DNA from: Candidatus Krumholzibacteriota bacterium
Lineage (GTDB): Bacteria; Krumholzibacteriota; Krumholzibacteriia; JAJRXK01
Reading direction: 5' to 3'
DNA length: 48,126 nucleotides
NCBI GenBank assembly: GCA_024276305.1
Contig: JAJRXK010000014.1
Location: forward strand, 1-48,126
In this document: positions 17,872 to 26,812 of the stretch, one piece after another
Position numbering within the stretch: position 1 is the stretch's first letter
How the letters are laid out: each line of letters begins with the position of its first letter
Program-made: the position numbers and the translations under genes
Notes under the pieces: model-generated
Seen by the model: only the letters and a program-made list of their open reading frames with translations
The model's database searches: none
Told to the model about the DNA's origin: nothing

Positions 17872-20800
17872 TTACCACTTCAACTCGGGGCACTTGCGAA
17901 CCAGGATATGCGTATCCCGATTGACGCCGGTTGGGCCCCAGTAGTTGAAGTGGAAGGTGAATTGACCGTATCCGCCGACCATCAGGGTCGGTTTCAAGCG
18001 AGTGCGAGTGAGGCTGTTGTGGCCTCCGGCCCGGCGATTCCCCCGTAGGGGCGACTTCGGCACCGAGTAGGTTCGCTCCGGCGAGTGGTATTGAATGCAG
18101 ATCCCACGTGGAATCCGGGCACTCACCACAGATCGGGTGACCACGACTCCGTTGTCGTTGTGCACCTCCACCCAATCGTTGTCCTTGATCCCCAACTCCG
18201 TCGCATCCCGGTCGTTCATCCAGAGGGGTTCGACGCCACGAGACAGGGTGGTCATGCGTTCGTTGTCGCCGTAAGTGGAATGAATGTGCCACTTTCCGTG
18301 CGGAGTCAGATAGTTGAGCATCATGGTCTTCCCCACTTCTTTGCTCAAACGCAGATCCGCATACTCCGTGGGCATGGGCTTGGGCTTGTAAGTCGGCAAA
18401 TGCTCTCCGAACTGCAGGTAGCCCGGATGATCCAAGTAGAAGTGCTGACGTCCAGTGAGGGTGCGCCAAGGCACTTTGGCCTCCACGTTGTAGGTGAAGG
18501 GAGAATATGGGCGGCCCTTGCCGATGAGCCCGGACCACATCGGACTGTTCACGAAACGACGGGGCTGGGATTGCAGGTCCTTGTAAGTCACCTCGACTCC
18601 GCGATTCCGTTCGGCCAGGTGCACCAGGGGAACGCCGGTCTTCTTCTCCATATTCTGATAGGACCGGTAGGCCAGTTCTCCGTTGGTCACCGTCGCGAAG
18701 CGAAGAATCACATCACAAACGCTCTCGTCCTCTCGCAAGGAGATGTACTCGTCTCCTCCCCAGCTCTCGCTGGGCAGACGACGCATGGCCTCTGCATAGT
18801 GATCATCGATGGCATAGTGAGTTCCGTGCGCTCCGATGCCGTTGTCTCGAGCCAGTGGACCGAATGAACAGAACTGACGGTGGAGGTTCCGATAGTCGCG
18901 AGTGACGATCTTGATTCCCGGCATCGTCTTTCCTGGAATCGCTTCCACTTCTCCGTCGATCCAGTTGGCGATTTCGGTCTGCGCGATCTCGGCCGAAGTG
19001 TCGTGCGCGAGAGGGACGGCCACGACGTCCCGAACCGGCTCGGGAAAATGCTTCTCGGCCAGTTGCGAGAACTTCTCCCCGATCGCGCGGAAGATCTGCC
19101 AATCGCTCTTGGACTCCCAACACGGCGGCACCGCCTTTGACAGCGGATGAATGAAGCTGTGCATGTCGGTGGAGTTGAGATCCGCCTTCTCGTACCAGGT
19201 CGCTGCGGGGAGGATGATGTCGGAGTAGAGGGCCGAAGTATCCATACGGAAGTTGAGATCCACAACGAGATCCATCTTCCCGGTGGGGGCGATCTTGTGC
19301 CACTTGACTTCCTTGACCGAGTCCTCGGCCATGTCCTCGGCAATCGCATTGGTGTGCGTTCCCAAGTAGTGCTTCATGAAGAACTCGTGACCCTTGGCGC
19401 TCGACATCAGCGCATTTCCACGCCAGATGTACCAGATCCTCGGCCAATTCTCTTCCGCGTCCGGATCCTCTACCGAGAACTTCATCTCCCTCGACTTGAG
19501 CTTCTCGACCACCCACGCGACGATCTCCTCATCAGTGGTGGCGCCGTCAGCTTCGGCCTCCTCCACCAATTCGATCGAGTTGCGGTCGAATTGCGGGTAG
19601 AACGGCAGCCATCCGTTTCTGACCGCCTTCACCTGCACATCGATGGTATGACCCTCGGCGAGAGAGCCTTTCGGTTGACGCTTTGGAACGGTGTGATAGT
19701 CGGTAAACGACCGTTCGTAACGCCATTGATCGCAATTCACGTAATGCCAGCTCGGAGCGTTTTGGAGACGAGAGGCCGGATACCAATCCTTGGCCATGGC
19801 AATCGCGCCCCATGATTCTCCGGGGGCCAGCTTCTCCTGTCCGACGTAGTGGGCCAATCCGCCGCCGTTGACTCCCACACATCCGCAGAACATCAGGGCG
19901 TGGATTCCCGCTCGGTACATCAGGTTGTTGTGGTACCAGTGGTTGATCCCGGCTCCAATGATGATCGTGCACTTGCCATTGGTGTGCCGAGCAGTACTCG
20001 CCCATTCCCGTGCGAAACGAATGAGAGTCTCGCGTCCGAGTCCGGTATACTTTTCGGTCCACGCCGGCGTGTAGACCATGTCGTCGTCGTAGGACTTCGG
20101 GTAGGCGCCCGGCAATCCACGAGGGACTCCATATTGGGCCATCAGTACGTCGTAGATCGTGGCGACCAGTGCGGTCTGCCCATCGGTGGTCTTGATTCTC
20201 CGCACTGGGACACCCCGCTCCAGCGACGTGCCCTCGCCGAAGTCGTCGAACTCCCCCTGGACGACCTCATCCGATTCTCCGAGGAAGGTCAGTGTCGGAG
20301 CGATGGGGCTGCCGTCGAGCCCATCTTCCAGCTTGAGATTCCACTTTCCTTTCTCCGTTCCCCACCGATCTCCCGCAGATCCCATGGGCATCTTCGGTCG
20401 GGCCTCGGCTTCGTCCCACATCAGGAACTTCCAATCGCCGTTCTCCACCTCGGCGTAGGCGCCGATGCGATTGGCGCGGAGATTCTGACCCGGACGGTAG
20501 ACGCCATCGGTCTTCTGAATCTCCACTAGGAGTGGTGCATCCGTGTACTCCTTGGTGTACTCCAGGAAGTACGGGATCTTCTGCTCGTGGTGGAACTCCT
20601 TGAGAATGACGTGATTCACCGCCATCCACCATGCGCCATCCTGACCCGCGTTGATGGCGACCCATTCGTCGGCGTACTTGGCAACCTGATTGAAGTCTGG
20701 GGCGAACACCCACATCTTCGTGCCGTTGTGCCGTGACTCCGCTGCGAAGTGGCAGTCGGGAGTTCGAGTCATATTGAGGTTCGACCCCATGACTGCGAGC

Positions 20801-21513
20801 ATCTTGGCGTTGTACCAGTCCGCAGACTCGTTCACGTCGGTCTGCTCTCCCCAGGCCTCCGGAGAGGCGGGAGGAAGATCGCAGTACCAATCATAGAAGG
20901 ACAGGCCGAGTCCACCCAAGAGCTGCAGGTAACGGGACCCGGAGGCATAACTCACCATGGACATCGCAGGAATCGGAGAGAAGCCTGCGATGCGGTCGGG
21001 ACCGTGCTTCTTCACCGTGTTGACGTTCGATGCGGCCATGATCTCGAGGACCGTGTCCCAATCGGTCCTGCGTAGCCCGCCCTTGCCGCGAGCTCTCTGC
21101 CAGCGACTGCGTTTCACGTCGTCTTCGACCAGAGACTTCCAGGCCTCGACTGGATCGTCATAGGCTCCTCTCGCCTCTCTCCATAGATCGAGGAGCGCTC
21201 CGCGAATGTACGGATACTTGACTCTCAGCGGGCTGTAGAGATACCACGAGTAGGAGATCCCTCGCTGGCATCCGCGCGGTTCGTAGGGAGGAATTCCCTC
21301 TTCGAGCTGCGGATAGTCCAGCTGCTGCATCTCCCAGGTCACGATCCCGTCCTTCACGTGAATGCCCCAGCTACACCCACCGGTGCAGTTCACGCCGTGC
21401 GTGCTGCGAACGAGTTTGTCGTGCTGCCAACGGTTGCGATAGAACTCCTCCCAGCCTCTCGACTCGGGAGCGACCTCGTCCGCAATCCATGGAATCTTGA
21501 TCTTGCTGCTCAT
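17872..21513 (-). CDS. narG: Respiratory nitrate reductase catalytic subunit NarG
   Basis: A 1213-residue molybdenum bis-MGD enzyme reducing nitrate to nitrite. The FS0 cluster ligands H39, C43, C47 and C82 reproduce the H-x3-C-x3-C-x34-C spacing of E. coli Nar[18 protein letters not shown] contains the Asp expected to ligate Mo, and NESADWYN follows. The N-terminus ([14 protein letters not shown]) lacks a twin-arginine signal, so the active site should face the cytoplasm, unlike archaeal outward-facing enzymes. AGGA lies eight bases from the ATG. It is the third gene of the operon, 12 bases after a dihaem cytochrome. The presence of narJ and narI and the NorR context favour nitrate reductase over nitrite oxidoreductase, but sequence alone does not prove direction. 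Confidence 0.95.
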   Translation of the reverse strand: MSSKIKIPWIADEVAPESRGWEEFYRNRWQHDKLVRSTHGVNCTGGCSWGIHVKDGIVTWEMQQLDYPQLEEGIPPYEPRGCQRGISYSWYLYSPLRVKYPYIRGALLDLWREARGAYDDPVEAWKSLVEDDVKRSRWQRARGKGGLRRTDWDTVLEIMAASNVNTVKKHGPDRIAGFSPIPAMSMVSYASGSRYLQLLGGLGLSFYDWYCDLPPASPEAWGEQTDVNESADWYNAKMLAVMGSNLNMTRTPDCHFAAESRHNGTKMWVFAPDFNQVAKYADEWVAINAGQDGAWWMAVNHVILKEFHHEQKIPYFLEYTKEYTDAPLLVEIQKTDGVYRPGQNLRANRIGAYAEVENGDWKFLMWDEAEARPKMPMGSAGDRWGTEKGKWNLKLEDGLDGSPIAPTLTFLGESDEVVQGEFDDFGEGTSLERGVPVRRIKTTDGQTALVATIYDVLMAQYGVPRGLPGAYPKSYDDDMVYTPAWTEKYTGLGRETLIRFAREWASTARHTNGKCTIIIGAGINHWYHNNLMYRAGIHALMFCGCVGVNGGGLAHYVGQEKLAPGESWGAIAMAKDWYPASRLQNAPSWHYVNCDQWRYERSFTDYHTVPKRQPKGSLAEGHTIDVQVKAVRNGWLPFYPQFDRNSIELVEEAEADGATTDEEIVAWVVEKLKSREMKFSVEDPDAEENWPRIWYIWRGNALMSSAKGHEFFMKHYLGTHTNAIAEDMAEDSVKEVKWHKIAPTGKMDLVVDLNFRMDTSALYSDIILPAATWYEKADLNSTDMHSFIHPLSKAVPPCWESKSDWQIFRAIGEKFSQLAEKHFPEPVRDVVAVPLAHDTSAEIAQTEIANWIDGEVEAIPGKTMPGIKIVTRDYRNLHRQFCSFGPLARDNGIGAHGTHYAIDDHYAEAMRRLPSESWGGDEYISLREDESVCDVILRFATVTNGELAYRSYQNMEKKTGVPLVHLAERNRGVEVTYKDLQSQPRRFVNSPMWSGLIGKGRPYSPFTYNVEAKVPWRTLTGRQHFYLDHPGYLQFGEHLPTYKPKPMPTEYADLRLSKEVGKTMMLNYLTPHGKWHIHSTYGDNERMTTLSRGVEPLWMNDRDATELGIKDNDWVEVHNDNGVVVTRSVVSARIPRGICIQYHSPERTYSVPKSPLRGNRRAGGHNSLTRTRLKPTLMVGGYGQFTFHFNYWGPTGVNRDTHILVRKCPELKW

Positions 21514-21525
21514 CGACTGATCCTC

Positions 21526-22398
21526 TCAGCTCGCATCCACAAGTGGGCGTCGCACGGCGCGGAAACGCCGTCTCCAGATCCCGTCCAGGATCGCCAAGGC
21601 CAACGCAGTGCCGAGCAATCCCATGAGAAAGAAGTTCAGGAGCGGAACGGTGCTGTCGTCGTCGGCAGCGCGAGCTGCGTTCTCGAAGAAAGCCACCAAC
21701 GACAGGATTTCGTCGTCGCTCAAGGGGTGCCCGGCGAATACCGGCCGCATCGTCGTCGTCGCCGGTCCCTGGAGCCAGGCCGCGAGGGCCGGACGGGAAC
21801 CGATGCGTTCGTAAACCTTGGTGAGATCGGGCCCGAGTCGTCCTCCACTCAGCCCTCCCAGTCCGTTCACAGTGTGACAAGAGGCGCAGGCCGGTCCGCC
21901 CGCTGCCAGTCGATTGCGGCCGATGAAGATCTCGCGGCCCATCCGCACATCGTCTTCGGTGAATGGACGGTCGGAAATCTTCGAACCGGCGAATTCGGAC
22001 CGCTCCATGGCGGACTGTTCGGCGATCATGGTGAGCAGTGCCTCGGCCCGCGCGCGGGAGATCCCGGGAACGGTCGGCATGACGACGCCGCGCGCCTCGT
22101 CCAGAAGCTGCTGCGCGTAGGGGTCACCGCTGTTGATGCGCGCCTGAGGATTGAGAATGAACCCGACGAGCCATTCGCCCTCCTGCCTCTGCCCGACATT
22201 CTTCAGATCCGGCCCCACCAGCCGACCACCCCCGATGGTGTGGCAACTAGCGCAATTCTGGCGAAAGAAGTCCTCGGGGCTCTCTGCCCGGGCCGGAGAG
22301 ACCCCCACTACCACGAGCAGAAGGGCGGCCAGGATCGCGGCCCATCCTTCGGACTCAACCCAGGACTGAATTCTCTCGAGACTTGTCACGTCATTCAC
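21526..22398 (-). CDS. Membrane-anchored dihaem cytochrome c preceding narG (NarC-like)
   Basis: A 290-residue protein with an N-terminal signal/anchor (residues ~18-38, ending PARAES). Two cytochrome c domains have haem motifs NCASCH near residue 50 and ACASCH near 175. A C-terminal helix (LLNFFLMGLLGTALALAIL) is followed by a basic tail. The position ahead of narGHJI parallels NarC of Thermus, which moves electrons from the Nar quinol oxidase to periplasmic nitrite and NO reductases. That role is inferred from order and haem number, not from recognised orthology. Its start overlaps the di-iron protein gene by eight bases, and narG follows after 12. Confidence 0.8.
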   Translation of the reverse strand: MNDVTSLERIQSWVESEGWAAILAALLLVVVGVSPARAESPEDFFRQNCASCHTIGGGRLVGPDLKNVGQRQEGEWLVGFILNPQARINSGDPYAQQLLDEARGVVMPTVPGISRARAEALLTMIAEQSAMERSEFAGSKISDRPFTEDDVRMGREIFIGRNRLAAGGPACASCHTVNGLGGLSGGRLGPDLTKVYERIGSRPALAAWLQGPATTTMRPVFAGHPLSDDEILSLVAFFENAARAADDDSTVPLLNFFLMGLLGTALALAILDGIWRRRFRAVRRPLVDAS

Positions 22399-22888
22399 CT
22401 GCCGACTCGTCTTCCTCGCAGAGCATGCGCGGGAAGAGCACGGAGTATTCGATCGCCGTGTGGCGCTTCATTCGGCGTTCGAAACGGATCATCGATTCCT
22501 GGAGGGCGACCCAATCGGGATCCCCTTGACCCTGACCGAGACGCTCATCCACGGCCTTTCGCGCCACCGTGATCTGCTCGGCGATATCGAGGTGTTCGTC
22601 CTCGAGGCCTCGCACCGATTCCCGCGCCTCTGATCCGCGACCGGCCAGAATGAGGGGAAAGACCACGAGCTCCTCACTGTTGATGTGGGCTCGCAGCTGC
22701 TCGAGAGCCTGATGGAGGCTCTGTTGCACGAGGGTCGAAGAATCGTCGACACCGGGATCCAATCCGGCGCTGCGCTCGATCTGCTCCTCCAACTCGGTGA
22801 GAAACCAGGCGTGGTCCGGGATGAGGTCCTCCTCGATGATGCTCGAGAGGCTTCGCTGACCAAGTTCCTGCAGGTCGATCGGATCCAA
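22391..22888 (-). CDS. Hemerythrin-like di-iron protein (RIC/YtfE type)
   Basis: A 165-residue four-helix hemerythrin-fold protein. Candidate metal ligands are H26, H68, E72, H99, H143 and E147. The spacings H68-x3-E72, 31 residues to H99, 44 to H143 and 4 to E147 equal those I recall for the di-iron site of E. coli YtfE. The ScdA-type N-terminal domain is absent. YtfE/RIC proteins repair iron-sulfur clusters damaged by NO and oxidants. The start is TTG 22888 behind GGAAAGG. It is the first gene after the sigma-54/NorR control region, which suits an NO-defence role. A simple oxygen- or NO-binding hemerythrin is the alternative. Confidence 0.8.
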   Translation of the reverse strand: MDPIDLQELGQRSLSSIIEEDLIPDHAWFLTELEEQIERSAGLDPGVDDSSTLVQQSLHQALEQLRAHINSEELVVFPLILAGRGSEARESVRGLEDEHLDIAEQITVARKAVDERLGQGQGDPDWVALQESMIRFERRMKRHTAIEYSVLFPRMLCEEDESAGE

Positions 22889-22930
22889 GGGAGGCCTTTC
22901 CGGGAAATGGAGGAGTCCACGCTCCCTACG

Positions 22931-22945
22931 GCAACCGCTGTGCCG
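22931..22945 (-). promoter_or_regulatory. Sigma-54 (-24/-12) promoter of the nar-act operon
   Basis: On the minus strand CGGCACAGCGGTTGC carries GG (22944-22943) and GC (22932-22931) separated by exactly ten bases, and matches most of TGGCACG-N4-TTGC. The predicted start of transcription is near 22919, about 30 bases before the TTG of the di-iron protein. The NorR-type sites lie 50-110 bases upstream, as expected for enhancer-dependent activation. Confidence 0.75.
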
Positions 22946-22983
22946 CTCACAGATTCGTATCTAGCCCTCGTTCCATGGAGAGT

Positions 22984-23040
22984 GTTATCGTAACGATGAC
23001 CAAAGGGTGTTATCCGGGAGGCACATACTGTTATCTGAAC
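22984..23040. promoter_or_regulatory. Three NorR-type enhancer sites
   Basis: The NorR consensus is GT-N7-AC. GTTATCGTAAC (22984-22994) and GTTATCTGAAC (23030-23040) fit exactly. GTTATCCGGGA (23009-23019) shares the GTTATC half and is degenerate on the other side. All three begin GTTATC, with start spacings of 25 and 21 bases. The first overlaps an 11-base dyad, ATCGT-A-ACGAT (22987-22997). Three tandem sites are the known arrangement for E. coli NorR. They sit between norR and the operon, so could serve activation of one and autorepression of the other. Confidence 0.75.
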
Positions 23041-24620
23041 GACAACCGACCCGAGACCTCCTGGCGGCGATCTCGGCCTGCTCTCGGTCATTGGCGGTCG
23101 CCATGAGCCCGGTGCAGCGCTTTCAGCAGATCCTCGACACCGCGAGCGGGGTCATCCCCCTCGATGCCGCCTGTGTCCTGCATCTCGACGGTGACGACCT
23201 CGTCCCCGTGGCTGCGATCGGCCTCGACTCGTCGATTCTCGACTGCCGTTTCGCGCGGGCAGAACACCCCCGTCTCGACATCATTCTGCGCAGCACCTCA
23301 CCGGTTCGATTTCGCCCCGATGCTCCCATCGCGGACCCTTTCGAGGAGTTCATCACTCAGCCTCCTGGGATTCCCTCCACCATTCACGCCTGCGTCGGCG
23401 CCCCCCTCATCGATTCGGGAGAGGTGATCGGAGCCCTGACCTTCGATGCGCTCGATGCGGGAGCATTCGCAACTGTGGACGACCGGCTCTTCTCCATCCT
23501 GGGATCGGTGTGTTCTGCTGCGATGAAGATCGACTCGCTGTCCGAATCTCTCGACGAAGTACGGCGGGAACGGCGGTCGGTGGTGACGGAGCTGCGAAAG
23601 CTCAATGAGGATGCAGTGGGCGGAGTCATGATCGGCCAGAGTCGGGCCATGCAAATCGTCACCGAGGACATTCGCGTGGTCTCACCCAGCTGTCTTCCGG
23701 TCCTGATCACCGGAGAAACCGGAGTGGGAAAGGAACTCGTGGCCCGACGAGTCCATGCCTATTCGAATCGCTCCGAGGGTCCGATGGTTCAGGTCAACTG
23801 CGCGGCATTGCCCCGATCGGTGGCCGAATCCGAGTTGTTCGGTCATGTGAAGGGGGCCTTCACCGGGGCCAGCGCGGATCGCCTCGGAAAGTTCGAGGTG
23901 GCCGATGGCGGCACTCTCTTCCTCGACGAGATCGGCGAGCTGGCCTTCGACTTACAGGCCCAGCTTCTTCGGGTGCTGCAGTGCGGCGAAATCCAACGGG
24001 TGGGCACGGATCGAGTTCTACGAGTGGATGTGCGGGTGGTCTCGGCCACCAACCGAGACCTTCAAGCCGAAGTGCGCGCAGGACGGTTCCGCGCCGATCT
24101 CTTCCACCGGCTGGCCGCATTTCCCATCGAGGTCCCCCCCTTGCGCGAGCGCAAGGACGACATTCCTCTCCTCGTATCGCACTTCCTCAAGCGGGCTCGT
24201 CGCCGTCTCGGACTCGGCCCGTTGCGGGTGTCCGAGACCGCCCTCCGTCAGCTCCAGGCGGAATCCTGGATGGGGAACATCCGGGAACTCGAGAATGTCA
24301 TCGACCGGGGAGTTCTCCGCGCCTCCCGAAGCGCCCCCGCGGGAGCGATCCTTGTCGTTCGACCCGAACACATGGATCTCGACCGCAGTCGAGGAAGCGC
24401 GGCCAAGACCTATGCCTTCACTGGAGCACCCGACCTTCCCGACGGTCTCGGCTTTCGAGAACGATGTGATGCCTGCAAGCAAGAGCGGATCAACGTGGCA
24501 CTCGAAAAGAATCGCGGAAACTGGGCGGCGGCAGCCCGAGACCTCGGAATGCATCGCAGCAATCTCCACCGACTCGCGGTGCGCCTGGGATTCAAGGAAA
24601 GAACGGATGCCGGAAGTTGA
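23007..24620 (+). CDS. norR: NO-responsive sigma-54-dependent activator NorR
   Basis: A 537-residue enhancer-binding protein. Residues ~20-175 are a GAF domain aligning with E. coli NorR: R95, R101, D110, C129 and D147 match the iron-ligand set there, while E113 stands where E. coli has a second Asp. Residues ~208-440 are the AAA+ domain, with Walker A GETGVGKE (236-243), GAFTGA (283-288) for sigma-54 contact and Walker B LFLDE. A Fis-type helix-turn-helix ends the protein ([22 protein letters not shown]). It is divergent from the nar-act operon. The start GTG 23007 overlaps two NorR sites. ATG 23103 would avoid this but would trim the first GAF helix, so GTG is preferred with modest certainty. 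Confidence 0.88.
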   Translation: MLSGRHILLSERQPTRDLLAAISACSRSLAVAMSPVQRFQQILDTASGVIPLDAACVLHLDGDDLVPVAAIGLDSSILDCRFARAEHPRLDIILRSTSPVRFRPDAPIADPFEEFITQPPGIPSTIHACVGAPLIDSGEVIGALTFDALDAGAFATVDDRLFSILGSVCSAAMKIDSLSESLDEVRRERRSVVTELRKLNEDAVGGVMIGQSRAMQIVTEDIRVVSPSCLPVLITGETGVGKELVARRVHAYSNRSEGPMVQVNCAALPRSVAESELFGHVKGAFTGASADRLGKFEVADGGTLFLDEIGELAFDLQAQLLRVLQCGEIQRVGTDRVLRVDVRVVSATNRDLQAEVRAGRFRADLFHRLAAFPIEVPPLRERKDDIPLLVSHFLKRARRRLGLGPLRVSETALRQLQAESWMGNIRELENVIDRGVLRASRSAPAGAILVVRPEHMDLDRSRGSAAKTYAFTGAPDLPDGLGFRERCDACKQERINVALEKNRGNWAAAARDLGMHRSNLHRLAVRLGFKERTDAGS

Positions 24621-24624
24621 CCGC

Positions 24625-24669
24625 TCCGGGAGGAACCCGACTCTTATCGAGTCCACGGCTCCTCCCGGA
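24625..24669. terminator. Hairpin between convergent norR and DUF3179 gene
   Basis: TCCGGGAGGA (24625-24634) pairs perfectly with TCCTCCCGGA (24660-24669), and an inner GACTC/GAGTC stem lies within. It fills the gap between two converging genes and could act on both strands. There is no T tract, so intrinsic termination is plausible but not certain. Confidence 0.6.
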
Positions 24670-24677
24670 CGGATCCT

Positions 24678-25670
24678 TCAGGGCTTGCGAGTGAGCAACT
24701 CGGTCTGTGGATTCACAATGACCCAGTTGTACCAATAGGTGTCGAAGCCACCCAGGTCCCCTGCGGGATCGAGATCCCCTGAGTCGATCTTGGTCAGCAG
24801 TTCCTTGGCCGACCGCGTCTTGCCGACCTGCTCCTGCGTCAGCCGATAGGCGCGGCTCGATGCGAATACCGACGCCGACGGTTCTCGGAAGAACAGACCC
24901 CAGCTCTCGTCATCCAGCCGCACCAGTGCCCCACCTTCGATGTCCTGACTGGCAATCGCTTGGGGTCGATCGTGATACCAGAAGGAATAGATCGGGGCCT
25001 TGGGAGAAAGACGATCGTCGTCGACTTCAACCCCTCGGAAGGTGCGATCACTCCCGAAATAGTTGGTGTAGACGTTGGTCTCATCGTGTTCCACGCCTCC
25101 CACCGAGAGAACGAGGGTATCGGGATGTTTCTTCTTCCACTCCCCCCAGGGAAGCTTCTCGCTCACCGGAAGTTCCTTGAGTTCGGCACCTTCGAGAGCA
25201 CCTCCGATCCCGCGACTGCTCATGATCGACCACCAACTGTCCGTCTCTCGATCCCGCAGCACCAAGGAGGCCTTTTCCAAGGCTCCGGACGGTTCGAAAT
25301 TCAATTCTCGATCCTCGTAGCTTCGGTCGTACACGACGGCCGTATTCGCCAGAGGTCACCACACTGCGGCGATCGGATGCTCTCCCACTCGGTCGTTCAC
25401 GACCTCGTGGTGATTCAGTAGATTCAGGCTGTAGGCTCTGGCCTCTCCCCCCATCACCACTCCGAGCACCCATGCGTCGTCGGGGATCTCAGCCTCGTCC
25501 GCGGTCACGAACTGAGGATCGAATACCGCAGGGATCTTGCCTCGCTCCAGAATCTGCTCCACCCCCGGGGGCACGGACTCCGGCTCGACGTTCTCCGACG
25601 CGGCCACCACCACCGCCAGAAGGCCGAGACCAGCGCCCAACACCGCGCTCGTCACCCATCTTCGATTCAT
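24678..25670 (-). CDS. DUF3179 protein with in-frame TGA, probable selenoprotein
   Basis: A 330-residue secreted protein if the TGA at 25358-25356 (codon 105) is read as selenocysteine. The signal peptide covers residues 1-24, with ATG behind AGGAG. The frame continues unchanged across the TGA: HPIAAVW, then U, then PLANTAVVYDRS, exactly at the W-C-P-L-C redox motif of DUF3179 proteins. Here Sec would take the first Cys position and Ala the second. Coding quality is equally good on both sides and the C-terminal 225 residues are intact (SWWSIMSSRGIGG, GSDRTFRGVEVDDDRLSPK). As I recall, some family members are named (seleno)proteins. Its reaction is unknown. No selA, selB or selC lies in the window. 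Confidence 0.78.
25326..25358 (-). promoter_or_regulatory. TGA codon with short SECIS-like hairpin
   Basis: The TGA (25358-25356) is followed after 22 bases by a small stem-loop, GTCG-TGTA-CGAC (25337-25326), with GT in the loop. The distance falls within the range given for bacterial SECIS elements. The stem is only four perfect pairs with imperfect extension through CGG/CCG, so the structure alone is weak support. The case rests mainly on where the TGA lies in the protein. Confidence 0.45.
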
Positions 25671-25774
25671 ATCGACTCCTGAACTAGGGGGACGTGGGGG
25701 GGTGAACAGATCCTAACCGAAGCGGGCAGAACACTCTATGCCATTCGCAGGGCTCGGCCTGGACCACCGGGAGA

Positions 25775-26434
25775 TCAGAGCTCTCCGCGACGATCTTTCT
25801 CCGCTCCCCGTATACCCGGATGGATCTCGAAGCGATCCCGAGTTCGCGCGTATGCGAATCCGCCCATCCTTCCGATCGCATCCAGCTCGGAGGGATCGAC
25901 ATGAAGACGCTCTCCGAGCACGGTGTCCGCCAGGTGCACGTGAACCACTTCTGCCACCACCACATTGCCTCCGCCCGGCTCACCGGGGTTCAGTCTCAGG
26001 ATCCGAGAAGTCCGACACTCGTAGTGCACCTTCGAGTCGGCAACTCGCAGAGGCGCAACGACCGAGCTGGGGACCATCGCCACCCCGAAGCGCTCGGCTT
26101 CGCTTTCTTCGGGACCCAGAGCCTCGGCCGTCGCCGCCATGACTTCGGCCTGAGGATTCGAGACGATGTTGACCACGAACTCTCCCTGCCCTCCCTCCTC
26201 GACAGGCTTGGCGTTGCGAAGGGTGTCCTTTTCTTCGCCGTCCGCGGCATTCGCCGGACAGAAGAGCAGGCTCATTGGATCCGACCCCACCCCGGTGAAG
26301 AAGGAAAAGGGAGCCAGATTCGTGGTACCCTCCGAAGAAATCGTCGAAACCCATGCGATGGGCCGAGGTACGATGCCGCCGATGAGAAGTTTGTAGCGTT
26401 CGGCGACTCCCAATTGGGCAGGATCGAATTCCAT
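25775..26434 (-). CDS. Flavin reductase-like FMN-binding protein
   Basis: A 219-residue protein of the flavin reductase/flavoredoxin split-barrel family. It opens YKLLIGGIVPRPIAWVSTIS, then TTNLAPFSFFTGVGSDP and the FVVNIV segment, all family hallmarks for FMN binding. It probably moves electrons between NAD(P)H or a partner and FMN; the partner is unknown. ATG 26434 lies four bases after the YtxJ-like gene, so both are likely cotranscribed. The last ~25 residues (after YARTRDRFEI) are a basic tail. About 100 bases with no gene follow before the DUF3179 gene. Confidence 0.78.
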   Translation of the reverse strand: MEFDPAQLGVAERYKLLIGGIVPRPIAWVSTISSEGTTNLAPFSFFTGVGSDPMSLLFCPANAADGEEKDTLRNAKPVEEGGQGEFVVNIVSNPQAEVMAATAEALGPEESEAERFGVAMVPSSVVAPLRVADSKVHYECRTSRILRLNPGEPGGGNVVVAEVVHVHLADTVLGERLHVDPSELDAIGRMGGFAYARTRDRFEIHPGIRGAEKDRRGEL

Positions 26435-26438
26435 GCGC

Positions 26439-26789
26439 TCAGGATCCCGCGGGGTCGAGCACTCTGGTCAATGAGTCCTCGGTGATCGAGCCGTGGCTGC
26501 GGTGCCACACCGCTTTGCCGTCTCGCAGCAGAATGACCTGGGGAGATTCGTGCTCCACCTGGGTCTTCTCCGCCACGAGAGCAGACAACTCTCGTGTGCG
26601 CTGGATTTCGACCGCTGTATAGATGGCCGCGGCTGGATGGTCTGCGATGAAGTCCCCATATTCTTTCCAGGCCGCAGCGGAGATCGGGCAGGTCAGGCTG
26701 TGCTTGAACACGAAGACAGGCTTCTGGTGGGAATCCTCGATCGCAGACTCCAACGCCTCGGCGCCATCGAGGATGATCGGTAGGCTCAC
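26439..26789 (-). CDS. ytxJ: YtxJ-type monothiol bacilliredoxin-like protein
   Basis: A 116-residue thioredoxin-fold protein. Its single redox Cys lies in FKHSLTCPISAAAWKEY, the H-S-x-x-C-P-I-S motif of the YtxJ/BrxC (DUF2847) family. The later HESPQVILLRDGKAVWHRSH is equally diagnostic. YtxJ proteins are linked to bacillithiol and reduce mixed disulfides on proteins, which would imply a bacillithiol-type thiol in this organism (inferred). GTG 26789 is chosen because AGGAG sits five bases ahead; a TTG at 26816 is the upstream alternative. It lies between the thioredoxin and flavin reductase genes, same strand. Confidence 0.8.
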   Translation of the reverse strand: MSLPIILDGAEALESAIEDSHQKPVFVFKHSLTCPISAAAWKEYGDFIADHPAAAIYTAVEIQRTRELSALVAEKTQVEHESPQVILLRDGKAVWHRSHGSITEDSLTRVLDPAGS

Positions 26790-26812
26790 GTGAACTCCTG
26801 GGATTCGGGGGG

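Noticed and set aside
16368-21513. Nitrite oxidoreductase instead of nitrate reductase
   Set aside because: narJ, narI, NarK pairs, norR and a RIC-like gene are the normal company of nitrate reductase. No nitrifier-specific feature is visible, although direction cannot be proven from sequence.
25356-25358. Reading the DUF3179 gene as a pseudogene with a nonsense mutation
   Set aside because: The only stop is a TGA exactly at the redox Cys position, with no frameshift and intact coding beyond it. Selenocysteine fits better, though the Sec machinery is not in the window.
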